Source of the DNA: Pseudomonas sp. MM223
Lineage (GTDB): Bacteria > Pseudomonadota > Gammaproteobacteria > Pseudomonadales > Pseudomonadaceae
Direction: 5' to 3'
Assembly: GCA_947090765.1 (NCBI GenBank)
Contig: OX352322.1
Coordinates: forward strand, 3,889,501 to 3,953,500
DNA length: 64,000 nt
How positions within the stretch are numbered: the first letter of the stretch is position 1; every line of letters begins with the position of its first letter. The position numbers and the translations under genes are program-made. Under the pieces are notes generated by a model. That model worked only from the letters and a program-made list of their open reading frames with translations. It was not told the origin of the DNA and made no database searches. Positions 7,540 through 16,527 of this stretch are shown piece by piece.

Positions 7540-9477
7540 CTATGTCATGCTGTTGGCCAATAAGTGGCTCATCGCCGTCTTGAGCTTCATCGGCCGCACG
7601 GGCTTGTGCATCAGGGTATGGCCCAGCTCGCGGATCTGCTGTTTGAGGTCGTTGCTGTAGTTGGCGGTGATCATCAGCGCCGGTAGCGGCTGAGCGCGGC
7701 GGGCATTGATCCGGGCCACGGCGTCGACACCGTTGCAGTCGTTGTCCAGGTGGTAGTCGGCAATCAGCAGGTCAGCCTCGGCGTGGTAATTGTCCACCTG
7801 GCGCGCCAGGTCTTCCTCCGACAGCGCCGTGACCACCTGGCAGCCCCAGCCCTCCAGCAAGGTGCGCATGCCGGCGCAGATCGCGGCATCGTTATCCAGC
7901 ACCCACACCCGCGCCCCATGCAGGCGTTCAAGCATCGGCTCGCAAACCACCGGGCTTGGCGGGGCCTTGGGCGCAGTGGCGCTCAGTGGCACTTCAACAG
8001 CGAACACCGAGCCTTTGCCAAGCCACGAGCGCACGCGGATCCGGTGGCCGAGAATACCGGCAATCTTTTCCACGATCGCCAGGCCCAGGCCCAACCCGCG
8101 GTCCTGGTCCGGGCGCTGGACATCACCGCGCTTGAACTCCTGGAACATTTCTTCCAGATGCTCTTCGGCAATGCCGATACCACTGTCCCACACTTCGATC
8201 CGCAGGCCACCACGCTGGCGCCGACAGCCCAACACCACGCGCCCACTGCGGGTGTAGCGAATGGCATTGCTAAGCAGGTTACGCAGGATCCGCGCCAGCA
8301 GCTGGATATCACTGCGCACCACCGCGCAGCAGCCTACAAAATGCAGCTCAAGCCCTTCACTGCGCGCCACCTGGGCGTATTCGGCAGCCAGGTTATCCAT
8401 CAGTTCGCTGAGGGCGAACGGGGCGACATCGGCCTTGATCACCCCGGCATCGAGTTTGGAAATATCCACCAGGGTGCCGAGCAGGTTTTCCACATCCTCC
8501 AGCGAGTTGCTGACATTTCGCACCAGATGGGCACTGTCTTGCGGCTCGCGGCGCTCAAGCAGCGCGCTGGTGAACAGGCGCGCCGCGTTCAGCGGTTGCA
8601 GCAGGTCGTGGCTGACCGCAGCGAGGAACTTGGTTTTCGACAGGTTGGCCTGTTCGGCCTCGCGCTTGGCTTCCCGAAGGCGCGACTCGGCCCGGCTGCG
8701 CTCTTCGATTTCACGCAGCAACTGGTCGTTGAGGCTGGTCAGTTCAGCAGTGCGTTCGCGCACCCGTTGCTCCAGGTGTTGATAGGCCTGGTGCAGCGCC
8801 TGGGCGGTATTGCGGCGCTCGGTAATGTCGCGGATCAATACGAAGATACCCACCACATCGCCATTGGCCAGGCGGTTCGGCACGTAGGAGCGCAGCATGT
8901 AGCGCTCCTGGCCATTGATGTTGGTTTCGGCAAATTCGAACGTGACGCTCTCCCCCGCCAACGCCCGCGCCACATAGCCTTCCAGCCGCTGGTAATGGTG
9001 CTCGCTGTGGGCCTCTCGCAGGCTCTGGCCGAGCATGACGCCATGGGGCCAGCAATACCACTCTTCATACACCTTGTTGGTGAACTCGTAGACCAGATCG
9101 GCATTCAGGTAAGCGATCAGCGCCGGGACATTGTCGGTAATCAGGCGAATCTGGTGCTGGTGGGCGGTCTCGGCCCGCTGCCGGGCCTCGCTGAGCAGGC
9201 GGTTGACCGCCTTGAGCTCCGCCATGGCCTGGTTCAGGGCATCGGTGCGTTCACGCACCTGCTCGGCCAGTACCACCGAATGCTGGAACGCCGCATAAGG
9301 GTCGTTGCCCCGCGTTACCCCCGACTCGATGCGTTCAATCAACGCGCCGTTGATCCGCTGCAACTTGTGGTTTTCGTGCTGCAGCCGGCTGACCTCGGCC
9401 TGCAGTTCAGCGCCCGACGGGAGGCCGGTTGCGGGCAATGGCGACCCCGGTGAAGGTCTGGTTGATATGCATGCCAT
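7540..9477 (-). CDS. PAS-domain hybrid sensor histidine kinase (NahK/ErcS'-like)
   Basis: A 645-aa soluble hybrid kinase with no membrane segment. A coiled coil covers about residues 22-105, then a PAS domain (110-222), a second coiled coil, HisKA with H290 (AAVSHDLLQPLNAARLF), HATPase_c (NLLSNAIRYT, GLGLGLAIVEKIAG) and a C-terminal receiver with phospho-acceptor Asp in LIADYHLD near residue 570. GGAG nine bases before the ATG supports this start even though the gene then overlaps the preceding FIST gene by 71 bases. In P. putida the equivalent kinase is placed with AgmR (PedS1); the FIST protein is its likely input partner. Confidence 0.88.
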   Translation of the reverse strand: MACISTRPSPGSPLPATGLPSGAELQAEVSRLQHENHKLQRINGALIERIESGVTRGNDPYAAFQHSVVLAEQVRERTDALNQAMAELKAVNRLLSEARQRAETAHQHQIRLITDNVPALIAYLNADLVYEFTNKVYEEWYCWPHGVMLGQSLREAHSEHHYQRLEGYVARALAGESVTFEFAETNINGQERYMLRSYVPNRLANGDVVGIFVLIRDITERRNTAQALHQAYQHLEQRVRERTAELTSLNDQLLREIEERSRAESRLREAKREAEQANLSKTKFLAAVSHDLLQPLNAARLFTSALLERREPQDSAHLVRNVSNSLEDVENLLGTLVDISKLDAGVIKADVAPFALSELMDNLAAEYAQVARSEGLELHFVGCCAVVRSDIQLLARILRNLLSNAIRYTRSGRVVLGCRRQRGGLRIEVWDSGIGIAEEHLEEMFQEFKRGDVQRPDQDRGLGLGLAIVEKIAGILGHRIRVRSWLGKGSVFAVEVPLSATAPKAPPSPVVCEPMLERLHGARVWVLDNDAAICAGMRTLLEGWGCQVVTALSEEDLARQVDNYHAEADLLIADYHLDNDCNGVDAVARINARRAQPLPALMITANYSNDLKQQIRELGHTLMHKPVRPMKLKTAMSHLLANSMT

Positions 9478-10570
9478 TGAACTGTTCTCCGTAGGTGTTG
9501 AAGCCGATCACCCGTTGCTCGCGCAAGAACGCACCGACCGGCTCCAGGCCGTGATGGGCTTCCAGCTCCAGGCGCCGCAGAAAGCAATCGCAACCAATGG
9601 TCAGCAGCGGCGGGCCAAGGCGCTGGTGCAAACCGTCGAACAGCTGGTGCAGGTTCGGCAACAGCGGGCCCGGGGTCATGGCTGTGAGCACGATGCCGTT
9701 TTCCACCGCACAGTAGAAACTCAGGCTCAGGTCCGGATGCACTTGCTGGATGGCCCGCACGTAATACTGGTCATGAATGCGCACCGCCAGCGGATGCGCG
9801 GCGAACACCCGGTAATCAAGCGCAGCCACCGGCACGCCGATGTGCCGGGCGTACTCTTCGGCAGCCGGCTCGGCGTTCAGCTCGAAGACCCGCCGCTGGG
9901 CGCTGTCGGCTCCGGTCACCACCAGTTTTTCCTGCCGTGGCAGGATGTGGTGTGTGGTGAATACTTCGAAATCGAGCCACGTATTGACCAGCACCACCAC
10001 TGCGGCACCGTTGTGGAACGTACCGCCGAAGTACACATGGGTGCGGGTCAGGTAGTTGTCGTCGCCGGCCGAACCGCCAAAATGCGGGATATCCCCCAGC
10101 GCCGCGCTGAGGGCGGCCAGCACCATCTCTTCACGGCTGGACAGCCCGTCGAGCAGCGTCAGGGCGAAGCTGTGGCCCTTGATCGGCGCCAGGGTGTTGC
10201 TGCGACAGGTGCCGACCAAACGCTCGACCATCTGCTGCGCGTCGATCAGGCTGAAGCGTTCCATTTCATCGATCAGCCCGGTGGCGATGGAAAAGTGCCG
10301 GTGATCGAAACCCACCGCCGTGACGCAATTGCGGCCGTAGCCCAGCGGGGTGATTTCACCGGCGCTGGTGCAGCCGACCAGGCGGATGCCGCCGAAATGC
10401 TGTTCCAACGCTTCGCCCAAGGCTTGCAAGTCGTATTCGGCGGAACAGAAGAACAGCACGAACCCCAGGTGCGGGTGCAGCAACTGCCGCGCCAGGTCCT
10501 GGGCGGCCAGCCGTGCATCGGTGGCCTGGGACATGGCGCTGACCACACCGTCGTTTTGAGCCTGCTGCAT
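9407..10570 (-). CDS. FIST-domain sensory protein
   Basis: A 387-aa cytoplasmic protein with FIST_N (FCSAEYDLQALGEALEQHFGGIRLVGCTSAGEITPLGYG early) and FIST_C regions. FIST domains are thought to bind small ligands such as amino acids and feed two-component systems. The ATG at 10570 has GGAGACC in front of it and is preferred over an ORF extension 31 codons upstream. The 3' end overlaps the hybrid kinase start by 71 bases, a strong sign that the two proteins work together. Confidence 0.82.
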   Translation of the reverse strand: MQQAQNDGVVSAMSQATDARLAAQDLARQLLHPHLGFVLFFCSAEYDLQALGEALEQHFGGIRLVGCTSAGEITPLGYGRNCVTAVGFDHRHFSIATGLIDEMERFSLIDAQQMVERLVGTCRSNTLAPIKGHSFALTLLDGLSSREEMVLAALSAALGDIPHFGGSAGDDNYLTRTHVYFGGTFHNGAAVVVLVNTWLDFEVFTTHHILPRQEKLVVTGADSAQRRVFELNAEPAAEEYARHIGVPVAALDYRVFAAHPLAVRIHDQYYVRAIQQVHPDLSLSFYCAVENGIVLTAMTPGPLLPNLHQLFDGLHQRLGPPLLTIGCDCFLRRLELEAHHGLEPVGAFLREQRVIGFNTYGEQFNGMHINQTFTGVAIARNRPPVGR

Positions 10571-10694
10571 CGTGGTCTCCGGCGCGGGGGTGGCTGAGGG
10601 GTCAGTGTACGAAGGTGGTGACGGGGGACGAATGCTACTTGGGTAGCGGGTGGGCGGTTCCATGGGTGTAAATTCGCCAAGTTGCGCAGGGCCA

Positions 10695-10811
10695 TGTAGG
10701 AGCGGCCTCGTGCCGCGAAAGGGCTGCGAAGCAGCCCCGGCAATCTTTGCATTGCGGCTGAAATCCCGGGGCCGCTTTGCGGCCCTTTCGCGGCACGAGG
10801 CCGCTCCTACA
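10695..10811. repeat. Paired REP palindrome (cgcgaaagggc type)
   Basis: Outer arms carry tgtaggagcggcctcgtgcc and its complement, extended inward by the gcgaaagggctgcgaagc stretch. It lies between the FIST gene promoter region and the porin stop codon. A different REP subtype from that at 76-173. Confidence 0.88.
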
Positions 10812-10825
10812 GTTGACCGCGTTGC

Positions 10826-12013
10826 CTACCAGGTCAACACGGCACCCACCGCAAAGGTATCGGTGTCTTCGTTCTGCGCACTGGTGTCATGCCCGTCGAT
10901 GGAAAACTGGTTGTACTCGGCCACCAGCTTGAGGTTGTCGTTTACATCGTGGAACAGCGCCACACCGCGGGTCTCGTAGTCCGCCCCGCTGCCCACCGCG
11001 CCGTTGCCATCGTCCTTGGTCTTGCCATAGGACAACGCCACACGGTTCTTGCCGAACTTGTACGAGCCCTGCAGCAGGTAACCGTCGCTGTCGACATTGC
11101 GCAACACCGGTTCGCCCGCGTTGTTGGTGAAGAACGGGTTGATGCCCTTGGCCTGGAACCCCGAGCCGGTCAACGACCAACCGCCCATCTTCGCCTGCAC
11201 CCCGTAACCCACCCCCTTGGACGTGACCGTTTCTACCGTCGAGTCCGTGTTGTCGGAGGTCTGATAGCTGCCGTTGACCCAGCTGTAGATCTGCGCCCCG
11301 CCCAGGTCGAACTGGTAGGTGATCTCGCTTTCGGTGCGCGGGTTTTCCTGGTAGGCCTTGCCGGTCGGGCTGCTGTCGTTGGTGTCTACCGGGTCCATGA
11401 TGCCCACCGCTACCCGCAGGCCATCCATCACCGGCGTGCGGTAGGTGATCTGCGAGGTGGGGAACGGGTACGGGTAGCCGCTGCCGATGTTGCCGAACGA
11501 CACGCCGCCGCCATCCACCAGCCCCAGCGTGTCGCTGACCTGGCCATAACCGGCCAGCAGCTCGTCCAGCAGGATGTTGGATCGGGCGAACAGCCCGAAG
11601 TCCTTGCCGATCAGCACCTCGCCCCACTCGGGGTTGGCCACGGTACCGTAGAACTGGCGCACGTCGATGGCGGTGTCGGTGCCATTGGTTTCACTGTCGT
11701 TGATCGTGACCCAGAACGAAGCACGCGCGCCAAGCTTCAGGTCATCCACCTGCTTGCCCATGTTGAAGCCCAGGTAGTTGGGCAAGAAGCCCATTTTCAC
11801 CCGCGACTGGCGGCGATCGAACTGCTCGCCCTCGCGGTCGACCTTGCTGTTGACGTAGAAGGCGTTGATGTAGCCGTCGGTAGAGAACGTTGTCTGGTCC
11901 TTGTCGTACAGCATGATCTCGGCTTCGGCTACGCCGCTCAGGCCCAAGGCAGAAAAGCTGGCGATGGCGGCTGCGAGAAAACGAGGCGGCAGGTGCTTAT
12001 TGTTGTTGTGCAT
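10826..12013 (-). CDS. Outer-membrane porin, Gram-negative general type
   Basis: A 395-aa beta-barrel protein. A signal peptide covers about residues 1-31 (SGVAEAE). Amphipathic strands and a C-terminal aromatic residue (FAVGAVLTW) are typical of porin_4 proteins. The ATG at 12013 has GGAG eight bases upstream; a TTG four codons earlier is less likely. Transports small hydrophilic solutes; specificity cannot be read. Monocistronic, with its own ~200-base upstream region containing nothing else I can identify. Confidence 0.88.
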   Translation of the reverse strand: MHNNNKHLPPRFLAAAIASFSALGLSGVAEAEIMLYDKDQTTFSTDGYINAFYVNSKVDREGEQFDRRQSRVKMGFLPNYLGFNMGKQVDDLKLGARASFWVTINDSETNGTDTAIDVRQFYGTVANPEWGEVLIGKDFGLFARSNILLDELLAGYGQVSDTLGLVDGGGVSFGNIGSGYPYPFPTSQITYRTPVMDGLRVAVGIMDPVDTNDSSPTGKAYQENPRTESEITYQFDLGGAQIYSWVNGSYQTSDNTDSTVETVTSKGVGYGVQAKMGGWSLTGSGFQAKGINPFFTNNAGEPVLRNVDSDGYLLQGSYKFGKNRVALSYGKTKDDGNGAVGSGADYETRGVALFHDVNDNLKLVAEYNQFSIDGHDTSAQNEDTDTFAVGAVLTW

Positions 12014-12220
12014 GGCGCGCTCCAAACGGGGACTGGATGTCGGAGGCGATTATCAGAAGTGGGCAAATTGCCGGGTACGCTGCTTTGGCGCGGGGTGGTG
12101 GGTGCTTTGGGCTGGCGGGAGTGGCGTGATGAATTGGTCGCGGTACCGGGCCGGGCCAGGAGGCAAGACTTAGGGCGTACGCATGAATGGTTGGCGAGTA
12201 TCAATACACCTGAACGAACT

Positions 12221-12338
12221 GGGGCCGCCTTGCGGCCCATCGCCGGCAAGCCAGCTCCCACAAGATCACCACCGGCCCTGAGACCTGTGCAATACCTGTG
12301 GGAGCTGGCTTGCCGGCGATGGGCTGCGCAGCAGCCCC
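12221..12338. repeat. Paired REP palindrome (gccggcaagccagctccc type)
   Basis: Long inverted arms with core atcgccggcaagccagctcc and its complement, bounded by gggg...gcggccc and gggctgcgcagcagcccc. It sits between the porin promoter region and the 3' end of the HAD gene. The 12014-12220 part of the gap holds no recognisable gene. Confidence 0.88.
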
Positions 12339-12367
12339 ATTGATACAGATTGCGCTGAGCTCGTCCT

Positions 12368-12967
12368 TCAGGAAGCAAGCGCCTGCGAGCGCTGGCGCAC
12401 GGGCATTTCATAGCGGTGCGGTTGCTGCCAGGCCAGCCGTGCCTGCACGTCGGCCGCTGCGTCCATTACCTTCTGCGCCCAGTTTTCGTCTTTCGGGCAC
12501 ACCACAACAACGCGAAAACCGTGGTCGACACCTTCCAGCCGCACGCCTTCGGAATCATCGACATGCAAATCGATATCGAACGCCGATGGCAACTTCGAAG
12601 GCGAATTCTCCAGGCCGTTCTGGGCCAGGATATGCTGGTGCCGGTCACTGTTGACCACACCATCGACATGAATGCCATAAAGCATCAGCCAGCGGCGGAT
12701 GTAGGACGGTGTGCGCCCCGACGAGGTGTAGATCCAGATGCTACAGCCCTGGCGGCGCAGGTCACGGATCAGCGAGCGTGTGCCACTGCGCAGGGGCTCG
12801 CCCAGCCAGCGATGGACGAAGTTCGGCAGCTTGCTGTCTTCGGCGGCGGCGTGCTCGGGCAGGCAGGCGAGCGTGTCGTCGATATCGAACGAAATGCGTA
12901 CCTGGCCACGCTTGAGCTTGCGTTCAAGGGCTTGGCGCCCGCGTGCGAACATGGATGAACGTTGCAT
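12368..12967 (-). CDS. HAD-superfamily phosphatase-like protein
   Basis: A 199-aa protein with HAD motifs intact. Motif I is FDIDDTL (D28/D30), motif II the serine/threonine in IWIYTSSG, motif III a lysine in NSPSK, and motif IV HVDDSEG. It probably hydrolyses a phosphate ester; the substrate is unknown. Its start codon overlaps the stop of the upstream Fic-like gene by one base (TGATG), so both are made from one transcript. No cap domain is obvious. Confidence 0.8.
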   Translation of the reverse strand: MQRSSMFARGRQALERKLKRGQVRISFDIDDTLACLPEHAAAEDSKLPNFVHRWLGEPLRSGTRSLIRDLRRQGCSIWIYTSSGRTPSYIRRWLMLYGIHVDGVVNSDRHQHILAQNGLENSPSKLPSAFDIDLHVDDSEGVRLEGVDHGFRVVVVCPKDENWAQKVMDAAADVQARLAWQQPHRYEMPVRQRSQALAS

Positions 12968-13665
12968 CAGCGGCGCCCCTCACAGACAGGCACAGGCGTG
13001 CCGCTCAGGAAGAACTTGCCGGGCTCGGGCGCCTTCGCTTCAAGGAAAGCGGCGTACTTTTTCTTGATCTTGGGTAGTTCGTACAAAGCCTTGACACCGT
13101 GTTTAGCGGAGTTGCGTATGACCGAGGACGGGTTGAAGTAACCCTCGGCGTTGTCCAGCGACAGCACGAATGGCGGCAGCCCGGCACGCATCAGCAAGTA
13201 GCTGACAATGAGCGAACCCGTGCGGTTGTTGCCTTCGATGAACAGCTGCGGTTTGCTGAGGATACGTACATAAACACCGGCTGCCCGCTTCCAGATCGAA
13301 TCGCTGCGGTACGAGCAGTACCAGTTGTACAAATCCTTGATGCCACCTTCCACGTTGTTGAAAAAGTGTGCCTCGGTTGCGGCAAGGTGCGGGGCGAATT
13401 CCAGGCGACGGGCCGGGTCGCTGCCGCACAGCACGGTGGCATTGATTTCCAGCATCAGGTTCAGCTGTTGCAGGTCGAAAAGGTCGATACCGCGAGCGAC
13501 ATAGTCGTCAATCAGCGCATAGCCTTCAAGTACGTTCAGCAGCACCTCGTCGGTAAACGGGTCCCGCGGTTCGGTGAAATGCTGGCTGAGTTCGGCAAAG
13601 CGGCCCTGCACCTCGCGCAGTGCGCGCTCTACCGCTGAAAGATCTAGACGACGCATCGCTCGCAT
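12967..13665 (-). CDS. Fic-family-like protein with degenerate catalytic motif
   Basis: A 232-aa protein with a Fic-like core. The motif region reads KPQLFIEGNNRTGSLIVSYL (139-158), against the consensus HxFx(D/E)GNGRxxR. The catalytic His is Q140, the second Gly is N147 and the last Arg is S151, while E144, G145, N146 and R148 remain. Normal AMPylation is therefore unlikely without a compensating residue. I chose the ATG at 13665 because the longer reading frame begins with a non-typical Cys-rich stretch. Coupled to the HAD gene downstream. Function unknown; the pair could be a modifier/phosphatase module. Confidence 0.7.
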   Translation of the reverse strand: MRAMRRLDLSAVERALREVQGRFAELSQHFTEPRDPFTDEVLLNVLEGYALIDDYVARGIDLFDLQQLNLMLEINATVLCGSDPARRLEFAPHLAATEAHFFNNVEGGIKDLYNWYCSYRSDSIWKRAAGVYVRILSKPQLFIEGNNRTGSLIVSYLLMRAGLPPFVLSLDNAEGYFNPSSVIRNSAKHGVKALYELPKIKKKYAAFLEAKAPEPGKFFLSGTPVPVCEGRR

Positions 13666-13758
13666 TGGAAATCCCGGGTAACACTTTAACGGAAGGTAAC
13701 GCGGCCGGGTGCTGCAACCTCCCTGGCTGCAACACCCGGCCACCTTGGCATGCCTGGT

Positions 13759-14581
13759 TCAGCTGAACTTGCCGCTGATGTAGTCGCTGGTCAGTTGCTC
13801 GCGCGGGTTCTGGAAAATCTGCGCCGTAGGGCCCATCTCGACCAGGTAGCCGGTGCGGGTGCCCTGGGAAATATCAACCGAGAAGAACGCCGTGGTGTCG
13901 GCCACACGGATCGCCTGCTGCATGTTGTGGGTCACCAGGGCGATGGTGTAGTCCTTCTTCAGGCTCCACCATCAGTTCTTCAACGCGACGGGTGGCAATC
14001 GGGTCGAGCGCCGAGCAGGGCTCGTCCAGCAACAGCACTTCGGGTTCGGTGGCGATGGCACGGGCAATGCACAGACGCTGCTGTTGGCCGCCGGACAGCG
14101 ACAGGCCGCTGACCTTGAGCTTGTCCTTCACTTCGTCCCACAGCGCAGCGCCTTGCAAGGCGTGCTTCACACGGTCACCGAGGTCGCCCTTGTAGCGGTT
14201 CAGGCGCAGGCCGAAGGCGACGTTGTCGAAGATGCTCATCGAGAACGGGTTGGGCTGCTGGAACACCATGCCGATGTAACGGCGCACCACCACAGGGTCA
14301 ACACCCTTGCCATAGACATCCTGGCCCAGGAAGTGCACATGGCCTTCGAAACGGAAGCCCTTCACCAGGTCGTTCATGCGGTTGAGGCTACGCAGCACAG
14401 TACTTTTGCCGCAGCCCGACGGCCCGATGAAGCCGGTGATCTCGTTCTTCCTGATCGGCACATGGCTGTCACGCACGGCCATGAAGTTGCCGTAGAAAAT
14501 CTTGTCCAGCTTGCAGTCCATGACGATCGGGGTAGCTTCACTGACCATGGGAGCGGCTCTTTGCGCAGTGGATACGTTCAA
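13759..14581 (-). pseudogene. pstB: pstB, phosphate ABC transporter ATPase, single-base frameshift
   Basis: The ATPase of the Pst phosphate importer. Walker A (GPSGCGKST), signature ([10 protein letters not shown]) and Walker B (VLLLDEP) are intact. After VEELMVE the frame is lost: an extra G in the gg at 13962-13963 (plus strand) changes the normal [18 protein letters not shown] continuation to [12 protein letters not shown] and stops at 13874. Removing one base restores the H-loop (VTHNMQQA) through to SDYISGKFS at 13759. I place the start at a TTG (14581) with GGGAG in front; the ATG at 14548 is also possible. No phoU follows. Confidence 0.85.
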
Positions 14582-14598
14582 GTTGGATGCTCCCTTTC

Positions 14599-15492
14599 TC
14601 AATACTTGGGCTTGCCGAAGACTCGGCTCAGAATGTTGATTACCAGCACGATCATTACCAGCACCAGCGAGGCCGCCCAGGCGAGCTCGAGCTGGTTGTC
14701 GAACGGCATGCCGGAGAAGTTGTAAATCAGTACGGCAAGCGAAGCCGTCGGGTTCATGACCGCCAGGCTGCCGTCATGGTAGATCCAGTAGTTGCTGAAC
14801 AACGCGGTGAACAGCAGTGGCGCGGTTTCGCCAGCGGCGCGGGCCACGGCCAGCATCACGCCGGTGAGGATGGCCGGCAGGCCGGTGGGCAAGACGATCT
14901 TCCAGATCACCTGGGCACGGGTGCAGCCCATGCCGTAGGCGGCGTCTTTCATGATCTTGGGCACCATCTTCATCGACTCTTCAGCGGTCAGCACCACGAT
15001 CGGCAGCATCAGTACCGCCAGGGCCACACCACCTGCCGGTGCCGAGTAGGTACCGGTGGTCATCACCACCAGGGCGTAGGCAAACACCCCGGCCAGGATC
15101 GACGGCAGGCCGGTGAGCATCTTGGCGGCGAAGCGTGCGGCATTGGCCAGCTTGCTGTCGGGGCCGAGTTCGGCCAGGAACACCGCTGCCAGGATACCGA
15201 CCGGTACCGCGATGGCGGCGGCAATGCCGACCATGACGAAAGTACCGGCCATGGCGTTGCCAAAGCCGCCACCCATCTCGAAGCCGGTCGGCGGCAGCTC
15301 GGTGAACACTTCCAGGTTAAGCCGTGCACCGCCGCGGGTAATCAGCATGTACAGCACGGAAATCAGCGGCACACTGGCCACCAGTGCCGCAAACCATGCC
15401 AGGGTGGTCAACACCAGGCTGCGCAGGGCACGGCCTTCCAGCTTGCGTTGCAGGCTGGGCAAAGCGGCTACAGGGGTCGTCAAGTCAGTCAT
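14599..15492 (-). CDS. pstA: Phosphate ABC transporter permease PstA
   Basis: A 297-aa inner-membrane permease with about six hydrophobic segments. The coupling loop ([29 protein letters not shown]) is typical of PstA. It overlaps pstC at its start by four bases and abuts pstB at its end. The size is that of the short E. coli-like PstA rather than the long form found in the other Pseudomonas pst locus, so this is probably a second Pst system. Confidence 0.93.
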   Translation of the reverse strand: MTDLTTPVAALPSLQRKLEGRALRSLVLTTLAWFAALVASVPLISVLYMLITRGGARLNLEVFTELPPTGFEMGGGFGNAMAGTFVMVGIAAAIAVPVGILAAVFLAELGPDSKLANAARFAAKMLTGLPSILAGVFAYALVVMTTGTYSAPAGGVALAVLMLPIVVLTAEESMKMVPKIMKDAAYGMGCTRAQVIWKIVLPTGLPAILTGVMLAVARAAGETAPLLFTALFSNYWIYHDGSLAVMNPTASLAVLIYNFSGMPFDNQLELAWAASLVLVMIVLVINILSRVFGKPKY

Positions 15493-16457
15493 TGTTTGTT
15501 ACCCCGCTGGGCGTAGAGCATGATCATCGAGCCAAGCACGTTCACCAGCAACGTGATGAACATCAGTACCAGTGCTGCATACATCAGCACTTCGACCTCG
15601 TTCGGGCCGGCTTCCGGGAAGTTCAGCGCCAGCAGCGCCGCCAGGGTGTTGGCCGGGGCGAACAAGGAAAGGGAAATGGTGTTGGCGTTGCCGACCAGCA
15701 TGGCCAGGGCCATGGTTTCACCGAGCGCGCGGCCCAGGCCCAACACCAGCGAACCAAAGATGCCGGTAGCGGCGGATGGCACCATCACCTTGAGGATGGC
15801 TTCCCAGTGGGTAGTACCCATGCCATAGGCGGCCTGCTTGGTTTTCATCGGTACGCTGGTCAGCGCATCCTGGGAAACGGCAGCGATGGTCGGCAGGATC
15901 ATGATCGCCAGTACCAGCGCCGCAGGCAGCAGGCCAGGCCCGCTCAGGGAAGTGCCGAAAAACGGGATCCAGCCCAGCTCGCTGTTCAACCAGGCGGTCA
16001 GCGGGCGAATCGCCGGGATGACCACATAGATGCCCCACAGGCCGTAGACCACGCTGGGGATGGCGGCGAGCAGTTCGACGATGGTGCGAAACACCGCGGC
16101 GAGCTTGGCCGGAAGGAAATCCTGGGTCAGGAAAATGGCCATGCTGACGCCGAAGAAACCGGCGATCAACAGGGCAATCAAGGCACTGTAAAGCGTACCC
16201 CAGATCGCTGGCAGAATACCGTACTTGCCTTGGTTGACGTCCCAGACGCTGCCGAACAGCACGTCAAAGCCGTGCTTTTCGATGCCGGGCAGTGCCTTGC
16301 GGCCCACTTCGTAGACCAGCGCGAAGACCAGCGCCAGCACCAGCACCACACCAATGCGTGCAAGCGCACGGAAGGTGCGATCGACCAGGAAGTCTTTCGC
16401 AGACGGTGGCTGGCACGCGGAATCGGGGTTATCCGGTATGGCAAAAGGTGTGTTCAT
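15489..16457 (-). CDS. pstC: Phosphate ABC transporter permease PstC
   Basis: A 322-aa inner-membrane permease. A hydrophilic N-terminus (to about residue 28) precedes six membrane segments, with the coupling loop PMKTKQAAYGMGTTHWEAILKV. A GGAACTC ribosome site precedes the ATG. Second gene of pstSCAB; a hairpin in the pstS-pstC gap probably lowers its expression relative to pstS. Confidence 0.93.
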   Translation of the reverse strand: MNTPFAIPDNPDSACQPPSAKDFLVDRTFRALARIGVVLVLALVFALVYEVGRKALPGIEKHGFDVLFGSVWDVNQGKYGILPAIWGTLYSALIALLIAGFFGVSMAIFLTQDFLPAKLAAVFRTIVELLAAIPSVVYGLWGIYVVIPAIRPLTAWLNSELGWIPFFGTSLSGPGLLPAALVLAIMILPTIAAVSQDALTSVPMKTKQAAYGMGTTHWEAILKVMVPSAATGIFGSLVLGLGRALGETMALAMLVGNANTISLSLFAPANTLAALLALNFPEAGPNEVEVLMYAALVLMFITLLVNVLGSMIMLYAQRGNKQ

Positions 16458-16487
16458 GGGCGAGTTCCGGGACTAGGGACAAACACC

Positions 16488-16515
16488 CCCGGCATGGCTT
16501 CATGCCAATGCCGGG
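16488..16515 (-). promoter_or_regulatory. Intercistronic hairpin between pstS and pstC
   Basis: cccggcat and atgccggg form a perfect 8-bp stem around a 12-base centre that itself contains a shorter inverted repeat (ggcat/atgcc). It lies just after the pstS stop and has no T-run. It may stabilise the pstS message or partly terminate transcription, giving excess binding protein. Confidence 0.55.
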
Positions 16516-16527
16516 AGCGCCTGGGTA

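Noticed and set aside
7750..9453. 567-codon plus-strand open frame opposite the hybrid kinase
   Set aside because: Antisense shadow of a kinase whose domains and motifs are unambiguous.
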